A stretch of DNA of 64,000 nucleotides, taken from Neoceratodus forsteri. Lineage: Eukaryota > Chordata > Ceratodontiformes > Ceratodontidae. Shown here in pieces: positions 11,269 through 22,700 of the stretch. Under the pieces are notes generated by a model, which did no database searches, was not told the origin of the DNA, and saw only the letters and a program-made list of their open reading frames with translations. The stretch lies in NCBI GenBank assembly GCA_016271365.2, contig CM028132.1:1186047001-1186111000 (forward strand), given 5' to 3'. Numbering within the stretch: position 1 is the first letter of the stretch; every line of letters begins with the position of its first letter. Both the position numbers and the translations under genes were made by a program.

Positions 11269-12512
11269 TTGTACCAAGGGTAGAGAGACACAGTCACAAG
11301 AAGGAGGAGTTTGCCCGAGAACAATAGGGCAATAAACAGAGAAATACTTTTATCTACCACCACTAAGGTTATTACCAAAAGAATAAACTTTAGGCCTACT
11401 GCCACTCTTATTCTGATACTATTCTATACTTCAATACTCTAAATGAGGATCAGGTGACATAAGCTTACTCAGAACTGTAGTAGGGTAATTATCATCACAC
11501 ATTTTCATAAGAGTCCAGATATTACAAGAGTCCAGAGATCTGGTGTCTTCGTGTACACCGTTGTTCTTCGTTGGTAGCTACAAGGGAAGTAAAACAGAAC
11601 TATAGAACCCTAATCACAATTCCCAGCAAGGACCTAGATAAGGCCACTGGGGTGGTGAGAGGTTTGGTAAACAGACCATATATTTCTTTGGCAAAAGCCC
11701 ACTCTCTCCAAGGCTGCCAGAATGTAGAACCAGAGCAACTGGTTACTGAAATAACACACTGAAAACAAAGGGTTCCTCGGCCAAAACCCACTTCCAGGGT
11801 TGCCAAGGACGAAGATAGATCAAGAGCTGCATGGCAATGAATGGAGGACTACCATGACCTGGCTGATGCTGCGGCACTCCAAGGGCCAGCCGAACTCAGA
11901 AGGAACTCTGACAGGACCAGGAACCATAAGAATCTGAAGAGATGATGGTTGACTCTGCAATCCTAGGATCAGGAACTAACACAAAACAAAAAAACGGCGG
12001 ACGCGTCCCGTACTGGGCTTCGATGGACTCGACTTCCGGCGAATGACCAGGTGGGGTGCAGACTAGGTCTCCAGGATGAGCTCATTCTTCTGTAGAGGAT
12101 GACCAACTTCGGGACATCTGGAACAGGAACCATACAGAACGACACTGGCACGGCTGTCGTGATGCGTTTCGGCGGACGTACTTTCAAGCTGTGAAAACAA
12201 GAAAACGGCGGGTACGACTTGTACGACTGGTGACGGACTCGTCTTCGGCGGATGACACAAACGGATGTGACGAGCTGATGGATGATCTCCCAGGAGTGAA
12301 GAATGCTGAGAGGACGTATCTTCTGAGTAGAGACTGATTCTGCATACGTGGTGTTACAGACCACACCATGGGACTGCAGTGTGGAAGAACATTGAGACTG
12401 TCTTCATACAATAGTAACCATATAACTGAAAAATGCCCAAAGAACTGTGAAATGATACAATAATTTGTCAGAAGAGGGCAAATTATAACTTCAGGGGTAA
12501 TTATTACTGATA

Positions 12513-12655
12513 AGGGCCAATGTTCAGGTACTTAGGACAACAGTTCAGGTACTTGGGACAATAGTTCAGGTACTTAGGGCAATAGTTCAGGTACTTAGGA
12601 AAATAGTTCAGGTACTTAGATCAATAGTTCATGTATTTAGGACAATAGTTCAGCA
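12513..12655 (-). repeat. 21-bp tandem array in 3' LTR
   Basis: About seven units of TTCAGGTACTTAGGACAATAG (plus-strand sense) lie head to tail. The equivalent array in the 5' LTR is at about 21160-21315. Units differ at the GGACAA/GGGCAA positions. Confidence 0.85.
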
Positions 12656-12789
12656 TAAGCAGTACAGTAATCACAGTAGTTTCACAGTATAGGCAAATCG
12701 AACACTCTCAAATTAACCCGTTTCTAAACGTAGGGTCTTCTGGAATAGGATCTCTTTCAGTACGTCGTGGCTAAGGAATCTTATCTTTA

Positions 12790-13092
12790 GTACCACTAGG
12801 CTGGCTTGCCTTATTCCGCTAGGCAGGGGCCTCTCTATAGTACCACTAGGCTAGCTTGCCCTATTCTGCTAGGTCGGGGCCTCCCTTTAGTACCACTAGG
12901 CTGGCTTGCCCTATTCCGCTAGGCTGGGGCCTCCCTATAGTACCACTAGGCTGGCTTGCCCTATTCCACTAGGCCGGGGCCTTCCTATAGTACCCCTAGG
13001 CTGGCTTGCGCTATTCCGCTAGGCTGGGGCCTCCCTATAGTACCACTAGGCTGGCTTGCCCTATTCTGCTAGGCCATGGCCTCCCTTTTATA
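12790..13092 (-). repeat. 50-bp tandem array in 3' LTR
   Basis: About six units of about 50 bp contain GTACCACTAGGCTGGCTTGC followed by CCTATTCCGCTAGGC and GGGGCCTCCCTATA. The 5' LTR has about seven units at 21449-21798, so copy number differs between the two LTRs of one element. Confidence 0.88.
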
Positions 13093-13096
13093 CCAA
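13083..13096 (-). promoter_or_regulatory. Candidate LTR TATA box
   Basis: On the minus strand this reads GGTATAAAAGGG, a good TATA match at the edge of the 50-bp array. It is conserved in the other LTR near 21795-21806. Its distance to the poly(A) signal would imply an R region of about 1.8 kb, unusually long, so another promoter could be the real one. Confidence 0.35.
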
Positions 13097-13107
13097 GCTT
13101 TACCTCG

Positions 13108-13372
13108 GGCCTGATGCCCTACGTTATCTTAGGCCTGGTGCCCCACCTTATATTGGGCCTGGTGCCTCACGTTACTTTGGGCCTGGTGCCCCACTTAATA
13201 CTGGGCCTGGTGCCCCACGTTACTTTGAGCCTGGTGCCCCACTTAATACTGGGTCTGGTGCCCCTCTAAATACTGGGCCTGGTGCCCCTCTAAATACTGG
13301 GCCTGGTGCCCCTTTAAATACTGGGTCTGGTGTCCCTCTAAATACTGGGCCTGGTGCCCTACTTTACCTCTG
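13108..13372 (-). repeat. 24-bp tandem array in 3' LTR
   Basis: About eleven units contain GGGCCTGGTGCCCC followed by ACTTAATACT or TCTAAATACT. The equivalent array lies at about 21816-22065 in the 5' LTR. A related array is at about 40395-40655 in the solo LTR, reading in the opposite orientation because that LTR is on the plus strand. Confidence 0.85.
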
Positions 13373-14185
13373 GGCCTGACTTGCCCTTTTAAATCTGCAG
13401 AGTGGCAGGGCCCCTTTAAATCTGCAGGCTCCCAGAGCCTGCTGCTACTCAGTCCTGAGGCTCCACCCGAGTCCTGCTCCGAAATGAATATTTAAAAGGC
13501 CACTATAAAGGCCTCGGTGGTCGGCCCCTTCTTATGGGCGTCACTAACCCCGCCTCCTGTTAAATATTCAATAGGGTCCTTATGACCCGCTGCCCCTGCG
13601 GTGCGAAGCCGCCTCCTCTAAGCGCCTACTGTGCTTTTCAAAATGAAATTAAATAAAACACAGTCTTTTTGTTTGTAGGCCGGACAGCACAACACACTGC
13701 CGCCGACTCACCACTCCAACGAGCTGCTCAGGGAATCGGGAGGCAAAATGGGAGGTGGGAGATGTGCTGGCAGAGGGAGGGAAAAATGGGCAGGCAGGAG
13801 GGGGGATGACTAGGGGGCCTCCGACGGCCTAACAGGAATTCGGCGATGCGGCACTTCTCTGTCGCCAGCATGGGACTTAGAATTGACTAGATTGGCTGGA
13901 GTGGAATGCTGTGCATGAGCCACTCAGCACAGCATTCCATCCAGACCATTGTGACATATTTTGCCATTAAAATCTGTCTTTTGACCATGCTGTAAGTGCA
14001 CGGGGCACTTTTCTATTATTTACAGTGTTTCCCTTTACAAGGAGGTGAATCTTTTATTCTCAGGGGCCCCTTATCACAGTATCCTGCTGCCTACACCTAC
14101 AGCAGGTACCCCGAGCACCTGTGGACCCTTAATTTATTTATTTATTTTATTTTTTTATGGGATGACCCAACTTTGGGGTATTACA

Positions 14186-14202
14186 GATTCGGTCCCGCCT
14201 AA
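14186..14202 (-). other. Candidate polypurine tract
   Basis: In element orientation AGGCGGGACCGAATC directly precedes the 3' LTR. It occupies the position of the plus-strand primer tract, although it is only partly purine. Confidence 0.35.
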
Positions 14203-14408
14203 AAATACATGTCCCCATGTATTCCCTTTACACTTTATAAAATTTATCATCTTAACAGCCTCTAAAATCTTACTTAACACTCTATGAAGTCTTACGTTAA
14301 TAAAACACTCTTAAAATCTCTAAAGTATTCTTAAAACATCTACTATACTGTAAATTTTTGAAGTTTTACCCTAAAGTGACTGTGTCTGGGAAATTACTTG
14401 GATTAGAT

Positions 14409-15677
14409 CTACCTGTTGTACCAAGGTACGAGTTGAGAAGCTTCTGTGATATACCTTCTAGGAGGGATACCTGCGTTTGATCTTTGAGATCTGCGGGGTT
14501 TGAAATCAACAGGTTCTTGAACAATACGTTCTCCTTCCAGGAAATCCGGTATTTCTGGAGCTATCACTGGTACACAGTTAAAATGGTCATGGGAATGCAT
14601 ATACAAAGTACGGGTAGAAGGTTCTGTACACCAATTGGCTGGTGATTTTAGTTCCCACATTTTGTCTTTTGTGGACTCCTGCCTCTCTTTTGGCATAGGA
14701 CTGTCCTGTTCTTTAATGATCACAGTGTCTCTGAAAGTGCAAGCTTTTAGGAGATTTCGATGAACAATCTTGGTACCATGTCCAAATTCCTGTTGGATCT
14801 TGTATACCGGTAGTTCAGGATAAGGTATCTCGATAATATAATAAGGTTCTGGTTCCCACTTTGAAGACAGTTTGCTGCATTTTTGGGTTTTCTTCAACAT
14901 CACTCTTTCTCCGACAAGTAAAGGTGTAGCTTTGGCCTTGATATCATAGTTTGCTTTCTGCTTTTGCCTTGCTTGCTCCATGTGTCTACCCACAATTTTT
15001 CCAGATTCCTGTAAACGTTGATTATGTTCTTGGACCCAATTTGTCAATGGTTTCTTTATTTTAGTTTCTTCTTGTGGTACTTCCAGCACTAAGTCCATCG
15101 GAAGTCTTCCGTGTCATCCAAACATTAAATAATGAGGTGTATAACCCATGGAGCAATGAATCTTATTATTATAAAGATACGTGAGTTCGGGAAGTAAAGC
15201 TGGCCAGAAGGGATGTTTATATTCTGGTAGAGCATGCAACATTTCTAGGAGAATCTGGTTTGTTCTTTCTCAAAGTCCATTACCTTTGGGGTGGTAAGCA
15301 GTGGTTTTTAACTTATGGCTTCCATACAGGGTGCAAAGTTCATGAAAGAGTGGAGAATCAAAAGACGTTCCTTGATCTGTTAGGATTTTTGTAGAATATC
15401 CGTAAGGTCATACAAAACATCTCATAAAGGTTTCAGCAGTAGTTCGAGCAGATAGGTCTTTTACTGCACTTGCAACCATGAACTTGGAAAAGTGATCCAC
15501 CATAGTGAGGATATAAATGTGTCCATTTGTGCTAGGGTCTAACTTCAAATGATCAAGTGCAACTAGTTCCAATGGTGAGTTACTGACTATTGGATGGAGA
15601 GGAGTTCTCTGATTCACCTTTGCCTTACGCTTTAAGTTACATGCTGGACATTCCTCACACCATTTTATTATATCGTT
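14409..15677 (-). pseudogene. Gypsy pol: integrase domain
   Basis: This part is in the same frame as the RT ORF and continues its integrase. The zinc-binding histidines lie at the end of the preceding open segment (HDNSGHFGHKK), and the cysteines here in CEECPAC (about 15655). The catalytic core shows Asp in LVALDHLKLD, Asp in ILTDQGTSFDSP and Glu in a segment ending ERTNQ. A C-terminal part with LLVGERVMLKK and PYYIIEIPYPELPVYKIQ follows, resembling the GPY/F-type domain of Ty3/gypsy integrases. TGA stops near 15675, 15405, 15270 and 15110 interrupt an otherwise continuous frame. Each falls in a context where CGA would keep the frame open. Confidence 0.9.
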
Positions 15678-17399
15678 TCACATTCCTATCCAATAAAATC
15701 TTCTTCTGATGATAGCTTCAGTTTTCTTGTGACCAAAATGTCCTGAATTATCATGGTACGCCTCCAATACTATGGAAGCACTGGTCTTTGCAACCACGAT
15801 TTGAGTTACTTCTGTGTGTGTGGTAGGATCTCTACTTTTCTTAACCAGACGATAATCTTCTATGGTCAAACGAGTTCTGTGTCTCCAAAGTTTCATCACT
15901 TCTGTGTTCAACTTCCTTCTTTCTCTTTGGGTCATGCACTTCTGTTGAGCAACTAGAGCTTTTACTTGGCGAACTATAGGGTCTTGGCTTTGTAGTTTTA
16001 CCCATAGATTCTTTTGATTCGTAATCATGTCACCCACTTCTGATTGATCTTCCACTTTAAACCTGGGAGCAATTTGACAACAGGCCTGTACAATCTCAGC
16101 TGGTACCTGCAGAAAAGGTGGCATTTCTATATTTTCCAGCAGGGTATCATCTATTTCTGATTTTCCTTTTCCAGGCATCCGGGGCAAGGCATCAGCATTC
16201 GCATTAGCTTTACCAGAGCGATACTTTATGGAAAATTGGTAATTCGTGAGTCGAGAGGCCCACCTTTGCTTGAGGGCTTCTAGCTTTGCAGTATTCAAGT
16301 GTGCTAAAGGATTATTGTCCGTGAAAACCGTGAAAGGGGTGGCAGCTAAATATTGCCAGAATTTCTCGGTGATAGCCCAGACTAGCACTAAAAATTCCAG
16401 TTTGAAAGAGCTATAGCGGGCATCGTTCTGCTCGGAGCCTCTTAATCCTCTGCTTGCGCAGGCTATCACTTTTTCCACACCATTCTGTTCTTGTGCGAGT
16501 ACCGCGCCCAACCCTTTGTTGCTGGCATTGGTATACAACAGAAAAGGTTTTGCATAATCTGGATACGCCAATATAGGAGCTTCAGTTAATATCTTTTTCA
16601 ATTGATTGAAGGCCTCTTGTTGCTTAGTACCCCATGTAACCAGGTGATTCTTTGGGGCTCTACCTTCTGCTGATCCTCTTAAGAGTTTGTGTAAAGGCAC
16701 AGCAATTTTAGAGAATTTCTTAATAAATCTACGATAATATCCAACAAATCCCAAGAATTTTCGGACCTCTCTAATGGTAGTAGGAACAGACCATTCCTTT
16801 ACTGCTTCAATCTTCTCTGAGTCTGGCGTCACTCCATCCATGGAGACTATATGTCCCAGATAACTCACTTTAGTCTGTAACAGATGACATTTAGAGGGTT
16901 TTATTTTCAGACCGTATTGGATCAACTTTTGGAACACTTCGTCCAGGTGACGCAAATGATCTTTGTGAGTTTTCGAATATACAATGATATCATCTAAGTA
17001 TAGCAACAGGGTATCGAAATTTCGGCTTATAAGACAATGTTCCACCAGTCTTTGAAAAGTTCCCGGTGCATTACACAATCCAAAAGGCATCCTGGTGAAT
17101 TCAAAGAGACCCATGGGGGTAATAAAAGCTATTTTCTCCTGATCCTTTGGCGCCATAGGAACCTGCCAGTATCCGCTGGTTAAATCTAGAGTGGAGAATA
17201 TGTCTGCTGATTGAAGAGCCATGAGAGAATCCTCTATCCTAGGCAAAGGATATGCATCCTTACGAGTGATGGCATTTAATTTGTGGTAATCCACACAGAA
17301 TCGGATCTTACCATCCTTCTTCTTTATCAGAGCTATTAGCGCTGCCCAAGGGCTGTGACTTTCTTTTATCACATTAGCCTCTTTCATCTCTTTAATCAT
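15678..17399 (-). pseudogene. Gypsy pol: reverse transcriptase, RNase H, integrase zinc part
   Basis: A 573-codon open segment copies RNA to DNA. RT blocks seen are RFCVDYHKLNAIT, STLDLTSGYWQVPM, FEFTRMPFGLCNAPGTFQRL, the catalytic YLDDIIVYS and VRKFLGFVGYYRRFI. RNase H follows: the usual TDAS Asp block reads TNASNKGLGAVL, so its first catalytic Asp is replaced by Asn. The block FTDNNPLAHL and a terminal DALPRMP are present. The integrase zinc-binding His pair closes the segment. A TAG just upstream (about 17409) and a TGA downstream truncate it. The RT motifs are otherwise complete. Confidence 0.93.
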
Positions 17400-17411
17400 T
17401 TCTTTGACTTG

Positions 17412-18425
17412 CTAGTACATGGCTGGTGGAATAGGCCTAAATCGCTCTTGGATAGGCGGATGTCCATGGGTATTGATGTGATGTTGTACCCCATGAGCTA
17501 ACCCAAAATCTAAGGGGTGTTGGCTAAAAGCTTCCTTTCGGTGTAAAACCACTTTCAAAACATCGGCTCTTTGCTTCACACTGGTCTTATTGCCAACTTT
17601 AATCTCCTTGGTCCATTCTGGTCTCTGGTCACTTTCCATCCCATCTTCAGGCACTTTCTCTATTTCTTCCCCAGCTTTGACAATGTCCTGTAAACATACC
17701 GTGTGGATCTGAGCAACCAGCTGGTTCCGGTACAGCTGTACATCATGAGTCCCATAATTTAGCACTCGGACTGGTATCCTACCTCTGATCACCGTAGTTA
17801 CACTCTGAGCTACTATTATTGGCTCTTCCTTGTTCATTGGGTAAGGTTCCACTAGGGTGTCATAATCTTGACCCCTCGAGCCCACCTTTGCTTTACACCA
17901 CAGAGTGGTTTTGGTGCCTGGCTTCAAGGTTACTGGTCTAGTATCTGTCACTCTTACTTTACCGATTTCACCCTCTACATTAGTGAATCGTTGATGGCAT
18001 TGCAAGTTGTAGATAGTTTGTTGCAGGGCATGTTTCTCCACTCAAGGTACGTGTTTGGCTTGCTGCAGGAGGATACTAACTAATTCACTGAAGCAATTTT
18101 GTAGAATGTTCATCCCTAGAATTAGTGGTGGCAGTTAATCACTCTCAATGTCGCTCACAATGATGCCTGTGTTGCATTGAACGTTCTTTCCTAGCTGTAC
18201 ATCAGCTTCTAGATAGCCTAAATATGGTACTTCATCACCGTTGCTCGCTATCAACTTTACCCAAGATCTAGGAGGTGGCTTCAGATCATTAGGTGTCCAA
18301 TATCTTCGGAACTCTCATCCTTGCAATGTGGTAACCTGCGATCCAGTGTCTAATAATGCCATAAGCTCAATGCCATCGACCTTGACTGGTATCATTGGGC
18401 TTCTACCAACAAAACACGACTGCTC
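17412..18425 (-). pseudogene. Gypsy pol: aspartic protease and linker
   Basis: This is in the pol frame. The protease active-site block MALLDTGSQVTTL lies at about 18330-18360. The flap and C-terminal part include PLILGMNIL near 18110. The linker to RT contains KVRVTDTRPVTLKPGTKT and IRGRIPVRVLNYG. Stops occur near 18317 (TGA), 18138 (TAA) and 18042 (TGA). The protease lies immediately after gag in the -1 frame relative to gag, so frameshifting would be needed to make Gag-Pol. Confidence 0.85.
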
Positions 18426-19666
18426 TAGTGGGACTGCTGGACCTGATCGACTGCTCTTCGAGGGTTGGTCCTCATCCCTGAAGAATTCCTGTTTAAATTT
18501 AGGGTGTTATTTACTGGTTGACCACATCTCCTTTCTGTATGGCCGCTAACACCACACCAGTGACATATGGGCCTTCCTTGGCTATCAAACTGATCTGTGG
18601 AGCGTCTCCCTTCACTCCTTCTCGAGTGGTTCATTTGGTCATGCTTCCTTCCTTTCCCTGATGGAATGAAGGTTTTCTCATTCTTCCACCCAGCTTTCCA
18701 GTTCTGCAGTTCCTTATACATCTCTGCCATCTGGTTGGTCAGTGTAGCAATCTGCTCAGTCAGCTCTGAGTGTTGTTGAGCGCCAGTCTGTACAGAACAT
18801 ATCATTGTCTGTATCCTTGGGTCATGTATCTGCTCGTGTTCTGAACTCCGGCTCGGGTAGGCAACAGCTTCTCTTCCTGGTTCTCATCTTTGTATGGACA
18901 TTTCCTCTGGCTGGAGTCTTGATTGCCAAGAATGGTCTTCTTTCCATCCTTTTGTAGTGTAGGTCGGCCATTGAGTTCCCATAGAGGTTGCCGTTTGGGG
19001 GTATGCCGGAGCTTCCTCTCTGGAATGTCCCGAACCAAATATTCGAATGGCTTTCTCCTTAAAATTCAGAGAGTCAACTTCAGGGTTCTGTAAATGCAGC
19101 ATGCGTAGTTCTCTCTTCAGGGCCTCACTTTGCACTCCTTCAACAAATTTTTCGACTAGTACTCGATCTGCATCTCGGACCTCTGCTGCGTCTTCTCTCT
19201 CTATCACTCATAACAGCTCTTGCAAACTCAGTGCAAACTCTCTCAGGGTCTCTTGAGACTTCTGGGTATGCGAAAAGAACTTCATTTTGAGGTCAGACAC
19301 GGTCCTAGCATCGAAGATCTGCTGTAGCCTCTGGAGTATCTGGTGTGCTGTGGCTTTTGCTCCACTCGGCCATGACTGGACTTCTCGGTGGGCAGCTCCC
19401 TTTAGTTGCCCAGTTAAAATTTCAACCTTCTGTTGCTCGGGGATCAGAAACAGCTGAAACATGGCCTGCATCTTTGAATGGAATTCCCCCAGGTTGCTGG
19501 TTCCATCCCCATCTTTCTCTCTGGAAAACTGTGGAAGCCATGGTGCTCCGAAGTAATACGGCATGGTTAGTGGAGATGGTGGGATATTCCCTCTAGGTCC
19601 ATCTCGGTCTCCTCCAGCCGACTCTCTATCTCCCCCAGACAATCCACTACTACACCCTGGCTCCAT
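18425..19666 (-). pseudogene. Gypsy gag with CCHC zinc knuckle
   Basis: One frame runs from an ATG at 19666 to a stop at 18425, interrupted by a TGA at about 19208 and a stop near 18884. The capsid-like part includes WLPQFSREKDGDG, VEILTGQLKGAAHREVQSW and FFSHTQKSQETLREFALSLQ, typical of gypsy capsids. Near the C-terminus a nucleocapsid knuckle CHWCGVSGHTERRC (CX2CX4HX4C) is intact, at about 18560. The start is chosen as the first ATG in frame after the 5' LTR and candidate primer site. Confidence 0.88.
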
Positions 19667-19721
19667 CTGTGCTTCTTACTAAGCCACTCCAACTTTGGAC
19701 TCCTCGGATAAATAATTATCT

Positions 19722-19740
19722 CTATCCTGCAGACTGCGCC
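19722..19740 (-). other. Candidate primer-binding site
   Basis: In element orientation TGGCGCAGTCTGCAGG begins about nine bases inside the 5' LTR end. TGG complements the CCA end of a tRNA. I could not assign the tRNA species. Confidence 0.45.
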
Positions 19741-19749
19741 AAAAATTTA

Positions 19750-22700
19750 TGTGATGGTCTATAGCAGTGCTCTGTGAAGGGTGGTGCTCTACTCTAAAGG
19801 TGGTGAAAAGAGATGAGCGAGGCACCAAGGTCTGAATTATGTGGATAGGATAACTGTTACCCAGACAAGGAGAGGCAGGAGTCAACTTAGTGCTTCGATG
19901 CCCGCAGGGCATTTATTTTGTACCAAGGGTAGAGAGACACAGTCACAAGAAGGAGGAGTTTTCCCAAGAACAATAGGGCAATAAGCAGAGAAATACTTTT
20001 ATCTACCACTACTAAGGTTATTACCACAAGAATAAACTTTAGGCCTACTGCCACTCTTATTCTGACACTATTCTATACTTCAATACTCTAAATGAGGATC
20101 AGGTGACATAAGCTTACTCAGAACTGTAGTAGGGTAATTATCATCACACATTTTCATAAGAGTCCAGAGATCTGGTGTCTTCGTGTACACCGTCGTTCTT
20201 CGTTGGTAGCTACAAGGGAAGTAAAACAGAACTGTAGAACCCTAACCACAATTCCCAGCAAGGACCTAGATAAGGCCACTGGGGTGGTGAGAGGTTTGGT
20301 AAACAGACCATATATTTCTTCGGCGAAAGTCCACTCTCTCCAAGGCTGCCGGAATGTAGAACCAGAGCAACTGGTTACTGAAATAACACACTGAAAACAA
20401 AGGGTTCCTCGGCCAAAACCCACTTCCAGGGTTGCCAAGGACGAAGATAGATCAAGATCTGCGTGGCGATGAATCCAATGGAGGACTACCACGACCTGAC
20501 TGATGCTGCGGCACTCCAAGGGCCAGCTGAACTCGGAAGGAACTCTGACAGAACCAGGAACCATAAGAATCTGAAGAGATGATGGTTGACTCTGCAATCC
20601 TAGGATCAGGAACTAACACAAAACAAAGAAACGGCGGACGCGTCCCGTACTGAGCTTCGATGGACTCGACTTTCGGTGAACGACCAGGTGGGGTGCAGAC
20701 TAGGTTCTCCAGGATGAGCTCACTCTTCTGTAGAGGGCGACCAACTTTGGGGCATCTGGAACAGGAACCATACAGAACGACATTGGCACGGCTGTCGTGA
20801 TGCGTTTTGGCGGACGTACTTTCAAGCTGTGAAAACAAGAAAACGGTGGGTACAACTTGTACGACTGGCGATGGACTCGACTTCGGCGGACGACACAAAC
20901 AGATGTGATGAGCTGATGGATGATCTCCCAGGAGTGAAGAATGCTGAAAGAACGTCTTCTTCTGAGTAGAGACTGATTCTGCGTACGTGGTGTTACAGAC
21001 CACACTATGGGATTGCGGTGTGGTAGAAGACTGAGACTGTCTTCATACAATAGTAACCATATAACTGAAAATGCCCAAAGAACTGTGGAATGATACAATA
21101 ATTTGCCAGAGGAGGGCAAATTATAACTTCAGGGGTAATGATTATTGATAAGGGCCAATGTCCAGGTGCTTAGAGCAATAGTTCAGGTACTTAGGACAAC
21201 AGTTCAGGTACTTAGGACAATAGTTCAGGTACTTAGGGCAATAGTTCAGGTACTTAGGACAATAGTTCAGGTACTTAGAGCAATAGTTCATGTATTTAGG
21301 GCAATAGTTCAGCATAAGCAGTACAGTAAACACAGTAGTTTCACAGCATAAGCAAATCGAACACTCTCAAATGAACCACTGTTTCTAAACGTAGGGTCTT
21401 CTGGAATAGGATCTCTTTCAGTACATCGTGGCTAAGGAATCCTATCTTTAGTACCACTAGGCTGGCTTGCCCTATTCCGCTAGGCCAGGGCCTCCCTATA
21501 GTACCACTAGGCTGGCTTGCCCTATTCCGCTAGGCTGGGGCCTCTCTTTAGTACCACTAGGCTGGCTTGCCCTATTCCGCTAGGCCAGGCACTTCCTATA
21601 GTACCACTAGGCTGGCTTACCCTATTCCACTAGGCCGGGGCCTCCCTATAGTACCACTAGGCTGGCCTGCCCTATTCTGTTAGGCTGGGGCCTCCCTATA
21701 GTACCCCTAGGCTGGCTTGCCCTATTCCACTAGGCCGGAGCCTCCCTATAGTACCCCTAGGCTGGCTTGTCCTATTCCACTAGGCCGGGGCCTCCCTTTT
21801 ATACCAAGCTTTACCTTGGGCCTAATGCCCTACTTTTACCTCAGGCCTAATGCCCTACGTTATCTTGGGCCTGGTGCCCCACCTTATACTGGGCCTGGTG
21901 CCCCACATTACTTTGGGCCTGGTGCCCCACTTAATACTGGGCCTGGTGCCCCACGTTACTTTGGGCCTAGTGCCCCACTTAATACTGGGCCTGGTGCCCC
22001 TCTAAATACTGGGCCTGGTGTCCCTCTAAATACTGGGCCTGGTGCCCTACTTTACTTCTGGCCTGACTTGCCCTTTTAAATCTGCAGAGTGTCAAGGCCC
22101 CTTTAAATCTGCAGGCTCCCAGAGCCTGCTGCCACTCAGTCCTGAGGCTCCACCCGAGTACCGCTCTGAAATGAATATTTAAAAGGCCACTATAAAGGCC
22201 TCAGTGGTCGGCCCCTCCTTATGGGCGTCACTAACCCCGCCTCCTGTTAAATATTCAATAGGGTCCTTACGACCCACTGCCCCTGCGGCGCTCGGCTGCC
22301 TCCTCTAAGCGCCTACTGCACTTTTCAAAATGAAACTAAATAAAACAAAGTCTTTTTGTTTGTAGGGTGGGCCGGCACAACGTGCTGCCGCTGACTCAGC
22401 ACTCCAACGAGCTGCGCAGGGATTCGGGAGGCAAAACAGGAGGCAGGAGGTGTGCTGGCAGAGGGAGGGAAAAATGGACAGGCAGCAGGGGGGTCGTGGG
22501 GGGGCCTCCGACGGCCAAACAGGAACTCAGCGATGCGGTGCTTCTCTGCCGCCGGCGTGGGACCGAGAATTAACTTTTTAAATGACTCGGGGGCTAAAAC
22601 AACAAAACGGAGGGGATATTAAGCCCAAAACCGCGGCAAACAGTCATTTTCCGTCTTTGTGGTGCCCCAATGGCACCACCGACCGTAGAACCAACGCTGA

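Larger units (their letters stand above)
11099..14185 (-). repeat. 3' LTR of the gypsy element (3,087 bp)
   Basis: Read on the minus strand, it starts TGTAATACCCC and ends CCATCACA. It matches 19750-23176 along its length, including three tandem arrays. It lacks a segment of about 310 bp present in the 5' LTR at about 22570-22878. The junction is at about 13877-13885, where matching sequence jumps directly to TAGATTGG. A poly(A) signal AATAAA (minus strand, 11263-11268) lies about 165 bp from the LTR end, which sets the R/U5 side. Confidence 0.93.

Noticed and set aside
11076..11405. 109-residue frame over the 3' LTR end, and its counterpart in the other LTR, as an LTR-coded accessory gene
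   Set aside because: It starts in the LTR, runs into flanking CR1 sequence and is not kept in the second LTR with the same length. It resembles no accessory protein family.
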